From contig LT649581.1 of assembly GCA_900128395.1 (NCBI GenBank), positions 1-19,503 on the forward strand: a DNA stretch of 19,503 nt, given 5' to 3'. The notes beneath the pieces are model-generated. The model was not told the DNA's origin, did no database searches, and saw nothing but the letters and a program-made list of their open reading frames with translations. Positions within the stretch are counted from its first letter, which is position 1. Each line of letters starts with the position of its first letter. The stretch comes from Stramenopiles sp. TOSAG23-2. Taxonomy: Eukaryota; Sar. Positions 10,101 through 16,962 of this stretch are shown in pieces. The position numbers were made by a program, and so were the translations under genes.

Positions 10101-11359
10101 AAAGGTGAGGCTAAATTTGGTGGATATTCAAATTTCGATTTCGTCTTATCTTCCCATGGTAAATCATGTCCAGGAATATTTAAATTACCAACGCAATATG
10201 CAGCCGTTCCGGCGATACAATTCGCACCACGACCAGTGGCCATTACATCGCGCAATCGTCCACCTGTTCCTGTAGTTGCCCCTGGGAATGGTGCAACACC
10301 GGTTGGAAAATTATGTGTTTCTGCAGTTAACAATGGATGATAAGTTCGCTTTCTCTCTTTCATTGGACCAGGTTCACCTGGTTTGGAAGGTCCTACCATC
10401 CGTATGTCGTATCCACGAATTGCGCTACTATTATCATGAAACGCGATGACGCTATTATCATCTCCTAGTTCCTTCGGTCGCTGAGCTTGTGCATCCTTTA
10501 ACGTTTGTTTTACCATGGAAAATAATGTTTGTTTCTTTTCAACATTGTCAATAATCATCTTTCCTCCAAAAAACCAATGCCTAGAATGTTCACTATTACC
10601 TTGTGCCATATCAAAACATTCAACATCGGTTGGATCACGCTTCATTACATCACGAAAAAGATTTGTATAAAATTCTAAATCCCAATCATCAAATGCAAGC
10701 CCCATCAAATCGCTAATTTCTTTTAATGCTTGTTTTCCATCTTTTAAAATAGGAACAATTTTCACAGGTTCTGGCGTCGCTACTTCACCAAAGGAATTAA
10801 AATTATCAGGTAAAACCATTTCCGTCATTCTGTCATGAACTTTACTTAAAAAGATATTTTTGGTTTCCTCTGAAAGGTTCACGTTATCATCGCTTACATG
10901 AACTTGATAACGTACAACTTTTTCAATCCTTTCAATATTTGATATACCACACGCTTCGCATATTGAAACTGCGTTTGTAGAAAATGCAGATACAAAACTT
11001 AGTCTAGGGCCAATCCCAAATTCCCATATATTGCTATTAATATCAACATTTAAATTATTAGGTGTTAAAGGTTTACTTTTTACTTGCTGTATAAAATATG
11101 ATTTAGGACCAGTTTTTTCAGGTTCATATGTTTCTGATAATAACCATTTCAAAATATGTCTCTCGCTTTCACGTAGTTCAATTCCATTATCTTTTAATTG
11201 AATTAAAAATAAATATTCTGTATCAATGTGATTAATTTTCGGAAATTTCGTATTGCTTAAATCACGTTTCAATGCTTCAATAGTAGCATTTGTTAAAGCA
11301 GGATGACGATAATAACGTAATAATTCATTTTCTACACTTTCAACAACAATAGATGCCAT
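7142..11359 (-). CDS. PFAS: Phosphoribosylformylglycinamidine synthase (FGAM synthase)
   Basis: This is the single-chain purL-type enzyme of de novo purine synthesis. It converts FGAR, glutamine and ATP to FGAM, in the cytosol. From the ATG at 11359 it is 1,405 residues, slightly longer than the usual ~1,300. An in-frame TTG nine bases upstream was rejected. Domain order is N-terminal FGARAT region, linker, first AIRS-type synthetase domain (TAETHNFPTG at ~343; HDQGAGGNSNVLKE at ~553), second synthetase half (SIDGGKDSLSMAA at ~846) and a C-terminal class I glutaminase. In the glutaminase, LGICNGCQLM gives nucleophile Cys1234 and MPHPER gives His1361 and Glu1363. All catalytic features are present. 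An eight-residue Asn run (~999-1006), coded by an ATT/AAT triplet repeat, is a lineage-specific insertion. No introns. No mitochondrial or signal sequence. Confidence 0.98.
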   Translation of the reverse strand: MASIVVESVENELLRYYRHPALTNATIEALKRDLSNTKFPKINHIDTEYLFLIQLKDNGIELRESERHILKWLLSETYEPEKTGPKSYFIQQVKSKPLTPNNLNVDINSNIWEFGIGPRLSFVSAFSTNAVSICEACGISNIERIEKVVRYQVHVSDDNVNLSEETKNIFLSKVHDRMTEMVLPDNFNSFGEVATPEPVKIVPILKDGKQALKEISDLMGLAFDDWDLEFYTNLFRDVMKRDPTDVECFDMAQGNSEHSRHWFFGGKMIIDNVEKKQTLFSMVKQTLKDAQAQRPKELGDDNSVIAFHDNSSAIRGYDIRMVGPSKPGEPGPMKERKRTYHPLLTAETHNFPTGVAPFPGATTGTGGRLRDVMATGRGANCIAGTAAYCVGNLNIPGHDLPWEDKTKSKFEYPPNLASPLNICIEASNGASDYGNKFGEPVVAGFTRSFGLRDSDGKRREWIKPIMFTAGIGQLDDKHLVKDEPAKGMLIIKIGGPCYRIGMGGGAASSRMQDAKDADLDFDAVQRGDAEMGNKVNRLVRGCIELGDSNPILSIHDQGAGGNSNVLKEIAEPAGCRLELRDILIGDNSLSVLEIWGSEYQENNALLIQPESLDVFSKIATRENCPFAVLGVVTGDGRVVLHDSNDDSTPVNLELDKILGSLPQKTFVDTTKAKTAKPVDFSGDILFVGKNKRAKSMNAIIDETLDRVLRLLQVGSKRFLTTKVDRSVTGLIAQQQCVGPLHTPLANVGVLAQSHFPLDEDDEKMTVTGIATSIGEQPIKGLLSNGAGVRMSVGEALTNLVWAKITALEDVKCSGNWMWAAKLPGEAANMYEAVEAVRDCMVTLGVSIDGGKDSLSMAATANGEVVKSPGTFVLSTYCTCPDVSLTITPDFKLPNGEKPNGVNGGGTEGQIVYVDLSSNNQRRLGGSALAQTYGQLGANPPDMEDPTTLKNAFKAVQDLIGNRLVSAGHDRSDGGLITCLLEMSFAGNCGFSIQLPSGTEYNNNNNNNALDDSNGILSSLYNEELGLVLEVALENLPTVLQAFKDANVNAYHIGQSTANPMIKIFSSGDDENKILLYEKKMVILRQKWESTSFALDKLQANPECVAQEEAGLTNRTYPPYETTFVPAKTLKSISDARSQYRVAIIRDEGSNGDREMASAFYAAGFEPWDIHMRDMLKGNVNLENFRGIVFVGGFSYADVLDSAKGWAGTVKFNKNIYEQFSKFRNRSDTFSLGICNGCQLMALLGYVPDIPEHNVRFLHNKSERFESRFSTVKVCDSPASKVWFKDMVGSTLGVWVAHGEGRVFFPNDDTLNQVEQSNLVPLRYVDDNGKATETYPFNPNGSVNGITSLCSPNGRHLAMMPHPERCINSWQWPWMPNQLKEKVGPVGPWLKLFQNVRNWCETTNNK
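8340..8362 (-). repeat. In-frame trinucleotide repeat coding an Asn run in PFAS
   Basis: A run of (ATT)n on the plus strand reads as AAT Asn codons in PFAS. It adds a short, probably surface-exposed Asn loop between conserved blocks. Similar runs occur in OGDH (plus-strand triplets near 5047-5066), TAF8 and the kinase, so triplet expansion inside genes seems tolerated in this genome. Confidence 0.85.
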
Positions 11360-12032
11360 GGTTGTCAATTTTATACCTGACCTTATATATATCTACAATT
11401 ATGAAGTGAAATAAGTATATGTATATATGTGACATATATATAAATCAATCACACACACCATGGGGAATATATATCTGATATCACATAGTATATAGATTGA
11501 ATTTGGATGGATGTATGCTGGTATGGGTGATGATAGTTATTATCGATAGTGATGAGCATCAATGATGATGGATAGAAAATTATTTTTGTGGCTCTTCTGT
11601 GCTATTGCTATGTTAATTTTTATAATGTCAAACACCGAGTGAATCTTGAAAAAAAAAGCTGATAAGAAGTGAATTTATTTCATTTATGACGGACCAAAAA
11701 ATCAAAAAATCAAAAATATATACGCAAATGATGTAGTAAATAGACTACGGAAACTGGTTGATAAGATGCAAACCTTAACCTTTGTAATTTAAATTGTTGA
11801 TTTGTTAAGTTAAAGTGGTGAAAATTATTTTTATACTACTAAGACTACTACTTCTTTTTTTATTTATCCTACCTATGGTATTAAATACTATTTTTTTTAA
11901 CAACTTTGGCACTTTGAATGAAGAATATATTTTTATTTTATATATAAAAATATATATTGAATATGTGTGTATGTGGAGATATATACCAATACGTTTATAT
12001 GTAAAGAGTAGAAAATAAATACACATTAAAAG
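11360..12032. promoter_or_regulatory. Divergent promoter region between PFAS and TAF8
   Basis: The two flanking genes point away from each other, so this 673-base stretch should hold both promoters. A 19-base interrupted palindrome, TATATATGT-G-ACATATATA, lies at 11422-11440, about 65 bases upstream of the PFAS start. A short TGATG/CATCA inverted repeat lies near 11550. Small open frames at 11815-12018 (plus) and 11805-12152 (minus) are A/T-run artefacts. No transcription start can be assigned from sequence alone. Confidence 0.5.
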
Positions 12033-12932
12033 ATGTCGTCGAGTCTTATTAATAATAACAATAACAATGCAAAACGGAATTATGTTAATGAAAAGAAACA
12101 AATAAATACAGCGGAATTTAGCAAAACTGTTATGCAAAGTGCGCTTGCACATTTATTGAAATCGTGTGAAAAAGATGGTGAAAAAGAAGGGGATGAAAGA
12201 AAAAAAATTAATAGTGTTGAATATGGTGCATTAGCAGCTTTTAGCGATATCATTGGCAAATACATTGAAACAATAGGCATGTCATCGTCTGAAAATGCAG
12301 CTGGCTCTGGTAGATCTGTCACGAATTTATATGATGTCTTGGATGCATTTTCGACTACAACATCACCACCAATAACTGTTGAAGCATTATATGATTTTGC
12401 AGCTCAAAGTGAATTAAGTCATAGACTTGACCGACGTATAGAAGATTTTCCAGCCAAAAAGAAAAGGCGAGATGATACGTTTGGTAAAATGATTGGCGAA
12501 AGGCAGCAACATAATTTTCACATCTTACCATTTTTACCCCAATACCCACCACAACATACATATATACATACCAAAACAGATGTATTGGATAGAGAAGATG
12601 ACCCAAAAAAAATTCATGAAAAACGTGTAGAACAACATATGGCATTGAAAAAATCATTAGCAACATATGGTAAAAGAAAATTAGCAGGAGAAACAAATCT
12701 TGATGATAATAATAATATTAATAATGATGATGTTGTAAATGGAACATTAGAAAATCCATTTTTATTACCACCTGAAGATGATAATAGTAATGATAATGAT
12801 AATAATAATGATGATGGTAGTGGTGGCGGCGATGATAGTAACACAACGACGACGACCACTACTACTACTACTACTACTACGAATACATCAAGAAAAAAAA
12901 GAAGAAGACGAGGTGTTGCTGATTTAATGTAA
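12033..12932 (+). CDS. TAF8: TFIID subunit TAF8-like protein
   Basis: This encodes 299 residues matching the TAF8 layout. TAF8 pairs with TAF10 through a histone fold and helps assemble TFIID on RNA polymerase II promoters in the nucleus. Residues 27-107 form a bromodomain-associated histone fold (AEFSKTVMQSALAHLL, then EYGALAAFSDIIGKYIETIG, then NLYDVLDAF). Residues 163-211 match the TAF8 C-terminal region: a proline-rich LPFLPQYPPQHTYIHT, where animal proteins have an FPDPHTYI-type sequence, then an acidic/basic helix ending KKSLATY. The rest is low complexity: Asn run at 7-12, Asn/Asp-rich 225-260, a 14-Thr run near 270-283, and a basic cluster KKRRRRR (288-294) that could be a nuclear localisation signal. 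The start ATG has A at -3 and there is no frameshift. The main alternative is another BTP-fold TAF such as TAF3, but the HTYI block argues for TAF8. Confidence 0.82.
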   Translation: MSSSLINNNNNNAKRNYVNEKKQINTAEFSKTVMQSALAHLLKSCEKDGEKEGDERKKINSVEYGALAAFSDIIGKYIETIGMSSSENAAGSGRSVTNLYDVLDAFSTTTSPPITVEALYDFAAQSELSHRLDRRIEDFPAKKKRRDDTFGKMIGERQQHNFHILPFLPQYPPQHTYIHTKTDVLDREDDPKKIHEKRVEQHMALKKSLATYGKRKLAGETNLDDNNNINNDDVVNGTLENPFLLPPEDDNSNDNDNNNDDGSGGGDDSNTTTTTTTTTTTTTNTSRKKRRRRGVADLM

Positions 12933-13303
12933 TGTATTTCGGTGTGTATAAAGAGAGTTCTCTCGCGCGTATAGTGTCTGATTTTTAAGTACAGAAAAGT
13001 ATGATGTGTGAAAAAGTAAAAAAATATATACGAATATATCATACAAAAATGAATATCAATATATACATTAGTGTTTTATATATTTATCTCACTCTCACAA
13101 TAACACACACACACACAAAAATAATATCCTAGATTCTCTGTTGTTTTCTTTTTGTTTTATTCTTCTCGACTCTCTTCTTGATGGGAGACACTTATCATCT
13201 CTGTTGAAGCGTAAAAATTCACATTAACATATCTATACACATCATATATATTTACGTATGGTGTAGTATTGCGGATATATTGTCAATATTGTGTACAATG
13301 GAT
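12933..13303. other. Convergent 3' intergenic region between TAF8 and NDPK
   Basis: Short 3' flanks of two converging genes. It contains a GAGAG/CTCTC near-palindrome at 12953-12964, AT-rich sequence, a CA-dinucleotide run at about 13103-13116 and T-rich stretches near 13139-13170. No open frame here looks like a gene. Confidence 0.55.
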
Positions 13304-13759
13304 TTATTCGTACATCCATGCAGCACTATGATGTTCCCATGTGTTTAATTCCTCACCGAACCATAATTTGATTTCAGCGTTAGCAGATTCAACTGCGTCA
13401 CTACCGTGGCAAATATTACGTCCTACATCAAGGCAGAAGTCACCACGAATGGTTCCTGGTGCAGAGTCCAATGGGCGGGTTTCTCCCAACATTTTTCTTC
13501 CGGTTTTGACTGCATCAAGACCTTCCCATACCATGCATACTACTGGGCCTGATGACATGTATTTGATAAGACCAGGGAAGAATTTTTTGCCTTTCAAGTC
13601 AGCATAATGTTGTTCCAAATGCTCAGTGGATGGTGTTGCCATTTTCAATGCAACTAATTTAAAACCACGTGCTTCAAATCTTCCAATGATGTTACCAACT
13701 AATCCACGTTGTACACCGTCTGGTTTGATCATAATATATGTTCTTTCTGTATTTGACAT
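13304..13759 (-). CDS. NDK: Nucleoside diphosphate kinase
   Basis: This is a 151-residue group I NDPK, the standard length. It moves the gamma-phosphate from ATP to other nucleoside diphosphates through a phosphohistidine intermediate, keeping dNTP and NTP pools balanced. The active-site block NICHGSD places the catalytic His at 118. Lys12 ([11 protein letters not shown]), Tyr52, Arg88, Thr94, Arg105 and Asn115 occupy the known nucleotide-binding positions. There is no targeting sequence, so it is probably cytosolic. The start ATG at 13759 follows an AAACAAAC leader with A at -3. The stop TAA lies inside AATAAA (GAATAAAT). Confidence 0.98.
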   Translation of the reverse strand: MSNTERTYIMIKPDGVQRGLVGNIIGRFEARGFKLVALKMATPSTEHLEQHYADLKGKKFFPGLIKYMSSGPVVCMVWEGLDAVKTGRKMLGETRPLDSAPGTIRGDFCLDVGRNICHGSDAVESANAEIKLWFGEELNTWEHHSAAWMYE

Positions 13760-14502
13760 GTTTGTTTGTTTGTTATTGTTTGGTTGGTGGTTTTTTTTTT
13801 TGAAGTAATTCGTTTTTTATTTTTGTGTTTCTTTTTCTTAAATATTGTACACAGTAATATGTACATCTGAATCTTTCTCACCATCCTTCCTATGTCTTTT
13901 CCTGGCTATAAGTACATATATACCTGGTATATTATAGCACTATAAAAGCACTAATAAATGTGTGGCTCTGCATGTGTGATGTGGCGTTTTCTTGTTTTTG
14001 CCAGGTTTGATGGTGTTTGGTTTTTTCCTCAGTCGCCTATCAAATTAATGCACATTAATTCATACTTGAATCGACATATCCCAACCATATAACCAATATA
14101 AGTATAGCACTAGTCGTCTGCGTCGTCAGACTCTTTCTTCTTAATGAATATATAGCACATTTTAATTTACACATTACATATCCGTATCAGCTATAAATTA
14201 TAATAGTTGAAAAGATCATGGTATTGTCCTGTTATTATACCTTAACCTGGATTACAGATTAAGAAAAAGGAGGAATCTCAATCATCATCTTCTTCAATCA
14301 TCATTATTTATTATTTTTTATAAATTATTCTTATTTATTTATAAATATCAAAACTTTTGGATAAAAGGAAAAGGATATACTGAGAGAGATCATTTTGATA
14401 TCATTTATTATTAGTATTCAATTGTTATTTTCAATTTTTTATTTTCTTTTAAATCATTTTTTGTAGTAAAACAGGGCTAGGAAAAACAAACAAAAAAATA
14501 CA
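13760..14502. promoter_or_regulatory. Divergent promoter region between NDPK and the STIMATE-like gene
   Basis: These 743 bases separate two divergent genes. The NDPK leader is a GTTTGTTT-type repeat (13761-13795) followed by a T run. A near-perfect palindrome, AATTAATG-CA-CATTAATT, lies at 14043-14060, and a GTCTG/CAGAC hairpin with a CGTCGT loop at 14116-14131. Either could be a protein-binding site, which is inference. TATA-like sequence is plentiful in this composition and cannot be interpreted. No open frame supports a gene. Confidence 0.5.
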
Positions 14503-15276
14503 ATGACTTTATTAGATAAAACAAAAACAAAATGTGAATTGTTTGATGATTTAGGATGGTTTTTACAAACTTTATTAGCAGTTGCTGCCTTAATGATATT
14601 GGTTGTTAAATGGCGTTTGGAAAAAGGGGTTAGAAGGCCTTTTGCAATATTTTCATTGGACTTTTCAAAGCAAGTCATATATTCGTTAGTAATTCATGGT
14701 TTAAATCTAATCATAGCCGTAACATTGGGTGAATACGTGCGAAAAGATGGTGCATGCGTATGGTATGGCCTTGTACAAATATTAGGTGTATCAGTTGGTC
14801 TAGCAATTACAATAGTTTTATTGACTATTGGTACTGCACTTAAAGTTGAAGGTATACATGATAGTGGATATTATGGAAAAGATCCAAAAAATCCATTAAT
14901 GTCAGCATATTGCATGCAACTTTGGGTATGGATCGCCATCGTCTCTATTCAACGGTTGGCATTGTGGGGTGTTATGCATATTTTCCGCAACCCTTTAGGA
15001 ACTTTTGGTAATTGGTTGTTTGGTCCTTTTAAAAGAGATGCTGACGCAATGGCTGCAATTGTACTTATACTTATACCAGTTTTAACATCGATTATAGAGT
15101 ATTGGATTCAAGATGATATCCTAATGGGTGTCACCGGGGCTGGAAACCATTCCCCAGAAAAAGGAAAATATAAGCAATTAAAACAAAATGATGATGTAAA
15201 TGATTTTAACTTGAAAACCCCTGAAAGAGGTATTGAAGCATCGTCTTCAAAATCGGAGGGTGCCCGAACGGTTTAG
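14503..15276 (+). CDS. STIMATE-family (TMEM110-like) ER membrane protein
   Basis: This encodes a 257-residue multi-pass membrane protein of the STIMATE family (vaculolar membrane protein family, Pfam PF12400). In animals the family works at ER-plasma membrane junctions and promotes STIM activation for store-operated calcium entry. Whether that role holds in a protist is unknown. Predicted membrane segments are near 20-37, 56-77, 88-112, 137-158 and 182-200. Family-like features are the basic stretch KWRLEKGVRRPFAIFSLDFS after the first segment, the SKQVIYSLVIHGLNL segment, and the final segment followed by EYWIQDDILMG. The C-terminal 50 residues are hydrophilic and probably cytosolic. The start has A at -3. 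The stop is TAG, and the nearest AATAAA is about 91 bases downstream (15367-15372). Confidence 0.85.
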   Translation: MTLLDKTKTKCELFDDLGWFLQTLLAVAALMILVVKWRLEKGVRRPFAIFSLDFSKQVIYSLVIHGLNLIIAVTLGEYVRKDGACVWYGLVQILGVSVGLAITIVLLTIGTALKVEGIHDSGYYGKDPKNPLMSAYCMQLWVWIAIVSIQRLALWGVMHIFRNPLGTFGNWLFGPFKRDADAMAAIVLILIPVLTSIIEYWIQDDILMGVTGAGNHSPEKGKYKQLKQNDDVNDFNLKTPERGIEASSSKSEGARTV

Positions 15277-15529
15277 TGTGTCACATGTACAAACATTTTT
15301 GATCAATTCTCAAAATATTAGAGACGTGAAGAGCGTATAAAAATATGGAAGAGAGAGAGGAGACAAAATAAAAAAAAAGTCCTGTTCTCTCTACACAACT
15401 AATTTTATTTGAATATTATATATTACGAACGACACATTATGTTTTTTTATATTTTATCTTCGTATTTTATTTATATATACGAACGTGTGTATTTTTTTAT
15501 AGATATTAAAAATTTTACTAATAAAAAGT

Positions 15530-15741
15530 TTATTCGGGCTGCATTGTTTCTATTATCATATCTCCACTCTTTTTCGTTTTCGAGCACATACATCCAAATA
15601 CAATTCTACAAGGTTGATCATAAAATGCCCTTTCATCAGGATCTTTAAATGAATTCCATGCCTACTACATGCTTCTTGTTCTAAATTTGGAAAAATATGT
15701 TTCATAGCAGCAAAAAATTTGTTATTTTGCAAATCTTCCAT
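15530..15741 (-). CDS. Possible small cysteine-containing protein, frameshifted
   Basis: The ATG at 15741 opens a frame reading MEDLQNNKFFAAMKHIFPN and then LEQEACSR. Just after this, the +1-shifted frame reads AWNSFKDPDERAFYDQPC and then RIVFGCM, ending at a TAA (15530-15532) that again overlaps AATAAA. Joining them needs one extra base near 15672-15676 (a GG pair) and gives about 70 residues with four cysteines. The composition looks protein-like on both sides of the join, unlike the A/T-run frames around it. I do not recognise the family. It may be a real small gene with a sequencing error, a decayed gene or a coincidence. Confidence 0.3.
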
Positions 15742-15825
15742 TTTTCTATTATTCTTCTTTAACGTAATAAGTATTAAACAATAAATGAAAGTGATTTGTA
15801 GTATCTGTTATATATTGGTTGGAAA

Positions 15826-15827
<2 letters not shown>

Positions 15828-15854
<27 letters not shown>
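15828..15854. repeat. (AT)n microsatellite
   Basis: An uninterrupted AT dinucleotide run of about 27 bases. Typical slippage-prone simple repeat with no coding content. Confidence 0.95.
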
Positions 15855-15857
<3 letters not shown>

Positions 15858-15900
15858 ATATCTATTATTTTTATTTTGTAGTTGTTATTTTAATTTTTTC

Positions 15901-15929
15901 GAAGAAGAAGAAGAAGAAGAAAGAAGACG
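15901..15929. repeat. (GAA)n triplet repeat
   Basis: GAA triplets run from 15901 to about 15929, then continue as GAC-rich and purine-rich sequence. An open frame across it (15785-16048) is a product of this low complexity and is not called as a gene. Confidence 0.85.
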
Positions 15930-16065
15930 ACGACTGTGCGACTGGAAGAAGGAAAAGAAGAGAAGAAGCGCTGGAAAAAAAAAAAAAAGCGTCAAAATCT
16001 CTAATCCAGACAGATCCAAACGATCTTTCCTATCAATTGAACACATAAGACTATTAATATGATTA

Positions 16066-16344
16066 TTGAGTATAGGAGAATTAACAAGAAGACTAACTTC
16101 TGATTCTACGCATATTACTATCGTATTTACCTGTACTGGACCTGCTAATTTTCAGATTCTTTTGTACACACCACTTGGGAACACTGTTGTGGTATTACCA
16201 TTAAATGCGAATAGCAATATTATCTCTATACTATTCCATGTTAAAATAACTTGCACTTTTATCTGGCCATGGTTCATGAGCATCATAGGTACCACTCAAC
16301 ATGTTGTCCTATATCTACAATTAGATCTATTACAAATGACATAA
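16066..16344 (+). pseudogene. Possible relic of an ABC-transporter transmembrane domain
   Basis: The frame opens after a TGA at 16060-16062 and has no ATG at its head. It begins LLSIGELTRRLTSDSTHI, very like the intracellular-loop block GEL-x-x-RL-x-x-D of ABCB/TAP-type half transporters. The following FQILLYTP...GNTVVVL would correspond to the next membrane segment, after which similarity fades. It ends at a TAA (16342-16344). A complete transporter would be over 500 residues and include Walker motifs, and none are seen nearby. My reading is an old gene fragment, but the call rests on one short block. Confidence 0.28.
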
Positions 16345-16557
16345 TAAAAACCTTTTTATATACTAATTTACTATTAAGTATAAATTTGTATTTTTCATTG
16401 ATCTACTACTAGTACTATGTTTATGTTATTCGAATAATAATTTGATAGGCATTTTAACTATTTCTATCCCTGGATTCTATCATAATAAATATACTAATAA
16501 GATAGCCAGAAAAAGGCATTTATCACGTTTAAATTCTTACATACACCCTTTTAGCTT

Positions 16558-16693
16558 CTTCATAGATTCAATTTACAGATGGAAACATAATCACAACAAG
16601 AAACATTATTAGAACGATTCTGTAGCTTCATAGATTCAATTTACAGATGGAAACATAATCACAACAAGAAACATTATTAGAACGATTCTGTAG
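16558..16693. repeat. Perfect 68-bp tandem duplication
   Basis: Bases 16558-16625 and 16626-16693 are identical at all 68 positions (each begins CTTCATAGATTC and ends GATTCTGTAG). Absence of any difference means a very recent duplication, strong homogenisation or an assembly artefact. It lies about 270 bases upstream of the kinase start, so it could sit within or near its promoter. Confidence 0.97.
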
Positions 16694-16962
16694 ACTTATT
16701 AGAACACGCTACACTTTATAACAACAGAATACGTATTTATCAACATTATATTTTTTCTATTTAATTATTTTACATTTTTATTGTTATTAGTAAATGCAAG
16801 TTAGACACAGTAAATTTATTTTATAAATATTATATATATAATATATCAATACAGCCATCAAAGTAACATAATATTATATATATTAACAAGGGATACATCT
16901 TCATATAGTTGTGTTCTATATTCCATCCGATTTACCACATACAGTCTTAGTTAGTTTAGATA

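Larger units (their letters stand above)
15277..16962. other. Long gene-poor, repeat-containing region
   Basis: About 1.7 kb without an intact recognisable gene. It holds a possible small frameshifted gene (15530-15741, minus), an (AT)n tract at 15828-15854, an AAG/GAC-rich tract (15901-15935) and a 14-A run near 15976-15989, a possible ABC-transporter relic (16066-16344), and a perfect 68-bp tandem duplication (16558-16693). The last 250 bases before 16963 are very AT-rich and should carry the kinase promoter. The mix of microsatellites and gene fragments suggests sequence decaying without constraint. Confidence 0.55.

Noticed and set aside
11369-11375. TATAAAA on the minus strand upstream of PFAS
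   Set aside because: It lies only about 10 bases before the start codon, too close to serve as a normal TATA box with a leader; similar A/T strings are common here.
12614-13042. 142-residue minus-strand open frame with long Val and Ser/Leu runs
   Set aside because: The runs are the reverse reading of the TAF8 Thr and Asp/Asn codon repeats; no independent evidence.
15785-16048. 87-residue plus-strand frame with Tyr/Ile and Lys runs
   Set aside because: It is built from the AT and GAA microsatellites and a poly-A run, with no protein-like sequence.
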